Assembly (NCBI GenBank): GCA_900618425.1
Contig: UZAN01040528.1
Location: 23,892-65,342 of the forward strand
DNA length: 41,451 nt
From: Echinostoma caproni
Taxonomy: Eukaryota; Platyhelminthes; Trematoda; Plagiorchiida; Echinostomatidae
Direction of reading: 5' to 3'
A model generated the notes under the pieces. That model saw only the letters and a list, made by a program, of their open reading frames with translations, had not been told where the DNA came from and made no database searches. Positions 34,885 to 41,451 of the stretch are shown here, piece after piece; the stretch's first letter is position 1, and each line of letters starts with the position of its first letter. The position numbers and the translations under genes are program-made.

Positions 34885-35830
34885 TCGTCCACGTTCCGCC
34901 TGTCTCATTGGGTGCATGAGGCTAGGGACCGAACCCGCACAGACCAAGGCAGCTTCTGCTGTAGCATGGATTGTGTTAATCAAATATTTACCCTCTGTAG
35001 GATCTTGGAACACCACTACTAGTTGTCGTACCGAACGATTGCCTGATTGATCGTCTTCCGCACAGCCTTGATTCCATCTACCAACATTCACTATGGAACA
35101 TAATAAAAACTAATGGTATGCCGGGGAAACTCACAGAACTTATAAAGGCGTACTAATGGGACATCCGAACACAAATCCGAGCCTATGATCAGGCATATAT
35201 CGGTTTCCATGGAACTTGGGAGTTCGACAAGGCTTTTGCCTGTCTCCAGTGCTCTGCTTTAACGAGTGGACGATGAAATGTGCCCTCGCTGGTTACCCTG
35301 GGGAAGAGTTCGCGGACGGCGTCGTCAGTCTCGGAGACACGCCGGACCACCGACAGCCCATCCTCGAAAGCCTCCCCCATTTTTCCGGGGGAAGTTGGCC
35401 TGAAGATAAATCTGCCTAAGACCAAAGCCATCTGGGCTGCTTCATTCTCAACAAAACTAATCTCTATCAATGGCGAGGCAATTGAATTCGTCCGGGTTAA
35501 AAGTATCTCGGCTCCGGCATCTAGTCCAACGGCCAAGCCAAGCCAACAAAATCCAACTACGCACCGATGTAACTCAGAGGGCTTTTCGACAACTCCCAAT
35601 AAAAAATACAGCCATGTAGGGAAAGCAGTCACCAGATTAAGGTGGGAGTTTATCGGGTAGCCAACCACCTGGTCTTGAAATGCGGCTGGGATACGTGGCC
35701 AAAACGGCCCCAGAGTCTCCAAAGCCTTGAGATATTCGATCACTGGTGTCTGCACTACATGCGGAAGGAAAAAGGCATGACCAATTATGTATCGAGGAGT
35801 TCCGCGCAGGCAGTCAGTTTACTCCTATAT
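34885..35830 (+). pseudogene. LINE reverse transcriptase remnant (RTE/SR2-like)
   Basis: Readable through frameshifts: DQGSF and DCVNQIFTLCRILEHHY (34945-35020), FRTA/FDSI as motif A with a one-base frameshift (35050-35075), LWNIIKTNGMPGKLTELIKAY, GVRQGF and LSPVL (35216-35260), then EEFADG (35303-35320) where a (Y/F)ADD box is expected, so the second catalytic Asp is Gly. HFSGEVGLKINLPKTKAIW, KVGVYR and EIFDHWCLHYM complete the thumb region to about 35765. The segment between LSP and FADG is shortened. The C-terminal tail is not present. It is antisense in the large WWOX intron, about 0.2 kb from an exon. Confidence 0.85.
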
Positions 35831-36047
35831 GTTTCTAAGTAAAAAGTATGAGAAATCCGGGATTCACTCTGTTCACAATGTAATCAGTATTTCGGTCACA
35901 AACACGACATAAACTTAGACCCTAGATCAGTGAGCAGTTTGTTGAAGTGTAAGAGATAAGAAAAGCCAGTCAAGGGATTGTTTACGTGTATAGATAAAGA
36001 ACATATAGATATGTATGGGGCCTGCTTCCAAAGTACAGAATACTAAC

Positions 36048-36284
36048 CTGACCGAAGCGGGCAACACTGGTCAAGTCACCCAGGTCACATGAGATCCACC
36101 ATAGACCAGGACCGATTTGGCTGCGGTCTGAGGGGCAAGGATGTGCCCCGGGAGGACAAAATGGACAGGCAGCGATTACGGTGGCTCCAGCGGCGGCCAG
36201 TTTAGATGCCATTCGTAGGGGTAAGCCACAACCGGCCGCAGAGATCACCATAAATTGGCCACGTAAATCCCTGCCTAGTAGGAT
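36048..36284 (-). CDS. WWOX: WWOX-like oxidoreductase, nucleotide-binding exon
   Basis: Exon of 237 bases, phase 0 on both sides, with acceptor CTGTCAG and donor CAG/GTTAGT. It begins ILLGRDLRGQF, matching EILQGRDFTGK of animal WWOX. The first Rossmann strand follows, MVISAAGCGLPLRMASKLAA then GATVIAAC. In the family this is VVTGANSGIGFETA...GAHVILAC, so the TGxxxGxG glycine motif is changed to SAxxxGxP: only the middle Gly survives. The exon closes with LWWISCDLGDLTSVARFGQ, equivalent to the acidic DLALLRSVQHF segment that contacts the adenine in SDRs. A shorter acceptor (GGCAG, start 36270) would break the phase with the upstream exon, which decides the start. Confidence 0.9.
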
Positions 36285-36372
36285 CTGACAGGATTTGTGC
36301 GCACGAACCAGAAAATGTTAAGCCATAATATGAAAATGAATACTGGGAACCATTCACATTAAAGAATTAAAG

Positions 36373-36421
36373 TATATATATATACATCTATATATATACC
36401 TGTATATACGTACATATATAC
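36373..36421. repeat. TA-rich interrupted microsatellite
   Basis: Runs of TA interrupted by CATC, CCTG and CGTAC, in the intron 90 bases upstream (transcript sense) of the nucleotide-binding exon. Confidence 0.85.
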
Positions 36422-36424
36422 ATG

Positions 36425-37500
36425 GATAATAAGTAGCATATGAATGTCAGAAAGAAACTCCGAAGTATAACTTTCATTTCGCAGTTATGGTCACCCAGTA
36501 GTTATGCGTATTTCCATATTTCCACTTAATGGACCGATTCTCTACTCCGTTACCCTTCTACGTCCGTTCTAATTCCTTTCTGGTTGTATCTATTTCGTAT
36601 TACTTAACCATTTTAAACTCTCTTTCATCCACGGTTAATCGTTTTCCAGTGCGTAACTGTTTCTATGCTAGCATTTCCTTTTTCTGAATCTTTATAGTCA
36701 GTATCCCTCCCTCGTTCACTCATCCTCAAATGACTTAACAACCCAATTATTAGCATGTAATTATGTAAATGTTCATATAAAGTATGCTTATAACATTCTG
36801 ACGACTTGAATGTGCGTAGACAGCCGATTGAGACTACACGAAGTGGATGGCCAATATCAATTCTGTTCATATTGTGTTACTTGCTTTACTCAAACTCCTA
36901 GCAAGCTGGATGAAACAACTGAACACCACCCCTGACGCACTTCTATCAGTTTCATGTGGATAGTTTACAAATGCAACCGCAGAAAAAAGAACGATTATGA
37001 AGTCCTTCTGAATATCTACAACGGCATAGTAGCCTTTTACTGGGCGTAGCGCACTGGGTATTTAACCAACAGGGAAAACGACCTGTATTTTTCGTGGTAA
37101 AAAAAATACCCGGAACTATCTTTAATCCCAAACTTTTTGTGATCCAATCATCGATTCCTTTAAACCGTGGATCGATGAAGCACATAACTGTTCATTACCC
37201 AAGAGGGAACGTAGTGGTTTGTTATTTCGCTATCTCATTACACTACCATCCGAACCCAGTGTGTGCATAACCTATGGGATTCAATAAGCCTCAGTTTTGT
37301 TAATCACCCATTATAAAAGTTTGAATTTGGAAAAATTAGTGGGGGATTGGCCACTGATCGGTAAGCAAAGAATCTCAAACTCGGCTTCAGCTTTATAACA
37401 CAAATATTGATCGTTGATAATTGTGTTATCAAAAACCTTAAATAAACCAATCACCTAAATCTGTCCAAAAATAATTATCAGTCTTATTCAACTTATGACT
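36425..37500. other. WWOX intron, nothing else recognised
   Basis: About 1.1 kb between two exons. An 81-codon frame (36870-36625) and a 77-codon frame (37185-36952) on the minus strand have no splice match to the neighbouring exons and no known motif. Confidence 0.45.
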
Positions 37501-37503
37501 CAC

Positions 37504-37627
37504 CTCATCAACACACGAAAATTTATCATATTTCTGTCTAGCGATCAGTCGACTGCGAGCATGTCGTCCAACGGGGACGGCGAACGCCATACGTGGATCC
37601 AATGGGCTTAAGTGACCCGTTGGTAGG
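37504..37627 (-). CDS. WWOX: WWOX-like oxidoreductase, linker exon after WW domain 2
   Basis: Exon of 124 bases with acceptor TTCTTCTTAG and a perfect donor GAG/GTGAGT. Its first C completes a His codon split with the upstream exon; it ends in phase 0. It reads LPTGHLSPLDPRMAF, then RHARSRLIARQKYDKFSCVDE. Animal WWOX has TTYLDPRLAFTVDD...TTRQRYDGSTTAMEIL at this place, so LDPR-x-AF, the RQ-x-YD motif and the following E-IL-x-GRD across the splice are all conserved. The second aromatic of WW2 (Tyr in human, before LDPR) is Pro here. This exon is the strongest single link to WWOX rather than to a generic SDR. Confidence 0.9.
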
Positions 37628-38124
37628 CTAAGAAGAATGATGTTGCACACTTTATGTAATTTCAAAATGAAATTTGTGAGTGCAAGGAATTCGATCACAA
37701 CAAAATGCAAAACAAATTAGTTTCCGAAAAAAACGAGCGAAGCCCTAACCAATTCGATAAATATGACTAACGGAGAAACAAACTAGCGAACGATAAATGA
37801 AAACCAGGCATAAACGATTACGGCGATTTTGTGTATGATGACGGTTGCTTAGCATGAACCTATTCGAAGATGAAATTGAACATAACGGGTCACAAGAAGA
37901 GTACAACTGAGATTTAGGTGACGATAGGCCCAGAAGTAAAACATTCATAAGACTTCGTCATGTAGATCAATCTTCAGTTTTTGTTCTAAAGAGAAAGACT
38001 GATAACAAACAGTTGCGATAATTCGAAACAGCCAACATAGTTGAACGTGTTGAATGAATGTTTTCCTTGGTAACGTTTAACTACCCACCACACATAGGTC
38101 GTAGAAATAGGTGATTCTAATTAC

Positions 38125-38144
38125 ATATATATATATATATATAT
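38125..38144. repeat. (AT)10 microsatellite
   Basis: Ten AT units in the second visible WWOX intron, about 140 bases beyond the LINE end. Confidence 0.95.
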
Positions 38145-38279
38145 CACCAATCTTTACAGATACGCACCCAAAATTACCATGGGTTGAACGTGAAATATCG
38201 AAACAGAAAAGAAAGAAAACAAAAACAAACAACTTTTTCTTGCTTGTTTACTGGTCGCCATTTTGTTTGTTTAACTTTT

Positions 38280-40290
38280 GGGATCTCGCAAGGATAGTAT
38301 ACATTCACGCTTCTGACTTCGGTTCGATGCCATATCCCGCAGTGTCTCCGGCCAAAGACAATCTGAATCTTTAGGGCCACAGACGAAGTCGGGAAGCCCC
38401 GACGGAAGCCAAATCTTTCTCTTCTCTCTTCAACCCCCAAAGCCGCGTCAAAGCCTGCCCACCTCGCTTTTTCTTCCAGTCCGCACCAATGTCTGCAAAT
38501 GGTGCATGGTATGGCAGATGTTGCTCAGGTATTCGTAGGACGTGCCCCAGCCACCTCAGACGATGCAGTGAAATGACCTTGCTCATTGGAAGACTATCTG
38601 ATCTCATTGTTATTCACGCGATGCTCCCACCATATGTGGGCGATGTTGTACAGACAACGGTTGTCAAAGACGGATAGTTGTTGGATATTACCGCTCGGAG
38701 AGAGCAGGTTTCGCAGTCATAGAGCAACACGGTGCGTACCGTTGAGCAATGCATACGCCCTTTCAGTGAAAGAGATACGTCGCACCGGCGCCAGAGATGC
38801 CGCAGATTAGCAAACGTCAATTTCACTTTGGTTACGCAGCGAGAGATCTCGCCTACACCTCCGCCAACCATTATGCAACTCCCGAGGTAGGCAAAGCGAT
38901 CGACTACTTCCAGGGTCTCATTACCCAAGGAAAGTGCAAGACGGGGCTCCTTCTACTCTTGCAACAACCCCTTGCACATTGAAGATGCAAAGGACATACC
39001 ATCACGAGTAACCTCAATTGCCAAACGATTCAATGACTCTTGAATCGTTAGTGCGTTGCCAAACAGCAAGGCAATATCATCGGCATACTCTAAGTCTACG
39101 GTTCTATCTCTAGGAAGTAGCGCGATGCCGCCAGCGTTCGGTACGTTATGTTACGCGTATTGGCACTATCGGAATCAGACCTATGCCTCTGTGGTTGGAA
39201 CAGGCGATGCGAGTGACCTTGTAGATGTATTCCAATCGATTCTCTCCATAGGGTACACGTTTAGTCTCCCAGATCTTTGACAACATTCTGACAAGTCTTC
39301 TCACGGGAGCTTCTCCACAATCTTTAAAGATGGCAGGTGGCAGATTTTCTGATCCTGTTACCTTGTGGAATTTCAGGGTTTGGAATTCCTTTCAGATGCC
39401 CACTTCTGTGGGCGGTTCCGTGGATAGTGATAGGGTGCACTCTCAAGTGAACTACTTGAGGCAGCCAGCGCAGCGAACTGGTTAAACCGCGAAGTGAAGT
39501 GCTCTGCCCAACGTTCCAAGTGTCAGCGAAGACTGTATATTGGCGTACCGTCTACTTCGTAGATTGTTTCACTAACACGTTGTCTTTTGGGGCCCATGGC
39601 ACGTACGAATTGGAATAGTTACCGGATGTTTCCAAATTTAGCTGCTGATTTCACCTTCTTTGCACGTAGTGTCCACCAGGCTTCTCAGTCGTCTATCAAG
39701 CTCTTTGTGAGTTCATACCTCAGAGGGAGGCGTTGTTCATTTTACTCGTCGTCTGCCGGGATTGCCGGACGCTCGTCTGACAGAGTTGGAGGAGACCCAG
39801 TGTTTTTACAACTCGACGGGTCAGGTCACAACTGTGTTACCTAGCTGAGTGTATTGCGTTTTGAATGGTTGTCCAGTGTTGATCTACGCTTCTTGATGGG
39901 GTAGTAGTTAGCTTTGCAGTCAACTTGTTTTGGTAGTCGGCTAGCATGGCCGGATAAGAAAGCTTGACGACGTCAAGCTGTTTAAATCTCGTCTTTTTGC
40001 GGCCACCAAATAGCACTGACAACTTGGCACAAACCAGTGCGCGATCAGAGTCCAAGCAGGTAGACCAATACGAATGACAATGTTTCACGTACTGTCTCCA
40101 TCTAAAGCTAATAGTTATATGATCAATCTGACTCCACATCTGTGCAAAAGAGGTGTTACGCAAAGTGACGAGGTGACGCTTTGAGTGTGTGAAGTTCGTG
40201 CTAACGAGGAACAGGTCCTGTTCTGATCATATGCTAAGGAGTTTATCACCATTATCTGAACGACGGCTGTCAAGACCATGTCATACTGCA
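38280..40290 (-). pseudogene. LINE remnant (RTE/SR2-like): endonuclease end, partial RT, C-terminal tail
   Basis: Order on the minus strand: DNGDKLL, then HLVTLRNTSFAQ and SQIDHITISFRWR (endonuclease), LDSDRALVCAKL (about 40060-40020), where the usual SDH catalytic motif reads SDR (codons at 40049-40041). Linker NHRGIGLIPIV lies near 39180. Then comes a jump to DLEYADDIALLFGNA (YADD at 39087-39076, intact), so RT motifs A and B (FLDF...GVRQG) are deleted. LGNETLEVVDRFAYLGSC and ANLRHLWRRCDVSLSLKGR follow, then LHRLRWLGHVLRIPEQ and, in another frame, DMASNRSQKRECIL near 38310-38285. It lies in the sense orientation in a WWOX intron. Confidence 0.88.
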
Positions 40291-40294
40291 GTGA

Positions 40295-41230
40295 CTGAAG
40301 ACTAAAGGGTCACGTGGCCCTTTGTGGTATGCCATCTGATGCGTGGGCGATCGTCAGATGCTCGAATTCTCGGAATAATTGGCTGCTGCAAGCAGCTGCA
40401 GTGCCCGAGAATGTAGCTTTGCAAGCGTGCTCCCTAGAAAACATTAAAAAAGTCATGCGGCGACACTGTGGTGTAACCCGTGTCATCCGACCCGAATAGA
40501 TTTACCACTATGTTCTCGTATCATCTACATGACAAGACTTCCCAAACGAGGTGAATGAACCAAACTAATACCCGCAGGCTTGCATGAAATAAGTATACTG
40601 CCTTGCAGGTTGCACCTGAAAAACCAAAAGCTTGAGTTACTACCTCGAATAAAAAAAACCGACCGGAGCTGGGGGCATCGATGGTAACCGTATTCCTGAG
40701 AAACCCTTCCAATCAATGTGGTCTGAGGGGTCGACCGGTTGTCCGGTAGGTAAGTATTAAAAAACCTTGGAACAGTGCAGTGAAAAAGGCATCGCAACAT
40801 ACTGCAACCTCGAATCTAACTAAACAAATACATAGGATACATAAAACCAAACGCAGATTTATGATACAAACAAACCTGATACGATAAGTCTTCTGCTCCA
40901 TGACCTTGAAACTTGTGAACACATTCCTGATGAATTTCCAGATTTATCGTGCCCGTATTGGTGGGTGTATCACAGAAGAGGAGTAAAAACGTCATCTTAT
41001 AAAGCTACAGAAAGACATGCATGGTACTGAACCAGACGCTAACGAGGCTGCGAAACCCTCGTGGTGATGGTAAGAGGACGGAGAATGCTAGTGATCGCGA
41101 TTCGAACCGCTTGAAAACCGCCCAAAACTATCCAAAATCAGCATTTGAACTGATCTGTAGCAGTTTGCTTGAAATAGACCATAAAATAAGCTGATGCTGG
41201 CCCTACCCCAGTTCAGCGCAACAATAACTT
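40295..41230. other. WWOX intron, remaining sequence
   Basis: About 0.9 kb. A short minus frame near 40745-40655 has flanking AG and GT dinucleotides but its phase fits neither neighbouring exon. A B-box-like string near 41080 lacks an A box. A 6-bp ACGAGG/CCTCGT hairpin lies near 41040-41060. Confidence 0.4.
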
Positions 41231-41232
41231 AC

Positions 41233-41358
41233 TGCAGAAAAGCTGCGCTTCCTGTTGATTGATCAATTACGCGGGTCCAGCCTGGAGGTAACGAAGCTGG
41301 AAGTTGTTTACACAAGCCGGATATGGGGTGCTGTTCCTGTTTCTGACCCGTAATATAA
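41233..41358 (-). CDS. WWOX: WWOX-like oxidoreductase, exon spanning the end of WW1 and most of WW2 (5'-most visible exon)
   Basis: Exon of 126 bases with acceptor CTTGTTGCAG and donor CA/GTAAGT. It reads YITGQKQEQHPISG, CKQLPAS, then LPPGWTRVIDQSTGSAAFL. The LPPGW start of a WW domain is clear. From the HP of QHPISG to LPPGW the spacing equals that of human WWOX (EHPKTG to LPYGW), which links it to the WW1-WW2 pair. At the second Trp of WW1 the fluke sequence has Glu, and the basic KRKR nuclear-localisation cluster between the two domains reads LCKQ. The split-codon phase at the 5' end implies an upstream exon with the start Met and first WW1 strand, which should lie beyond 41451. Confidence 0.85.
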
Positions 41359-41451
41359 CTGCAACAAGTGGAGAGCAAAATGAGTGATGAAAAGAGTTAA
41401 TGCGTCATATTTGAAACCAGGAGATAATGAACTGATGGTCAACAACAATTC

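Noticed and set aside
36048..36284. Reading the SDR exons as a generic DHRS or retinol dehydrogenase gene
   Set aside because: The upstream exons carry WW-domain sequence and the LDPR-x-AF to RQ-x-YD to GRDL spacing specific to WWOX.
40655..40745. Possible extra WWOX exon (minus) with flanking AG and GT
   Set aside because: Its phases do not fit between the exons at 41233 and 37504, which already join through a split His codon, and it has no WWOX similarity.
41075..41095. B-box-like GGTTCGAATCG on the minus strand as a tRNA gene
   Set aside because: No A box at the expected distance and no cloverleaf.
1..41451. CRISPR array, bacterial operon or prophage
   Set aside because: No regularly spaced direct repeats and no long prokaryotic-type genes; spliced exons and eukaryotic retroelements dominate.

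Overview
The window reads as a repeat-rich, gene-poor piece of an invertebrate nuclear genome. Open frames are short, real coding sequence sits in small exons with GT-AG junctions, and most recognisable protein similarity belongs to decayed retroelements. The mix of Penelope-like elements (PLEs) with GIY-YIG endonuclease, LINEs with an RLRWLGHVLRM-type C-terminus, a Ty3/Gypsy pol fragment and tRNA-headed SINEs carrying hammerhead ribozymes (as in the Schistosoma Sm-alpha family) points to a parasitic flatworm, most likely a trematode. The species is an inference and cannot be fixed from the sequence alone.

The one cellular gene I can support is on the minus strand, right half: a WWOX-like gene (WW domain-containing oxidoreductase). 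Six exons are visible, in transcript order 41233-41358, 37504-37627, 36048-36284, 25193-25419, 22036-22321 and 19800-20075. Every intron phase is compatible with the next exon, and the last exon ends in a stop codon. The exon with the start codon and the first half of WW domain 1 should lie beyond the right edge. The protein is strikingly divergent: both WW domains lack the second aromatic residue and the NAD-binding TGxxxGxG motif is broken, yet the YxxxK catalytic pair is kept.

Layout from left to right: 1-3500 holds a PLE endonuclease fragment (+), a LINE 3' tail (-) and a knot of hammerhead SINEs in both orientations. 6180-9065 holds a tRNA-like SINE head, an LTR-like repeat and a Gypsy pol remnant with its probable 3' LTR. 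9830-10555 is a PLE reverse-transcriptase fragment and 15720-17115 a long PLE remnant, RT through endonuclease. 18783-19275 is a second LINE tail, just downstream of the WWOX stop. From 19800 to the end the sequence is the WWOX locus. Its introns hold another PLE endonuclease (22690-23360), SINE and PLE pieces, a perfect 23-bp inverted repeat (31459-31509), a LINE RT fragment (34885-35830) and a longer LINE remnant (38280-40290).

Almost every retroelement here is disabled at a catalytic motif or by internal deletion, so the window looks like a graveyard of old insertions around one long-intron gene. No CRISPR array, rRNA gene or intact tRNA gene was seen.
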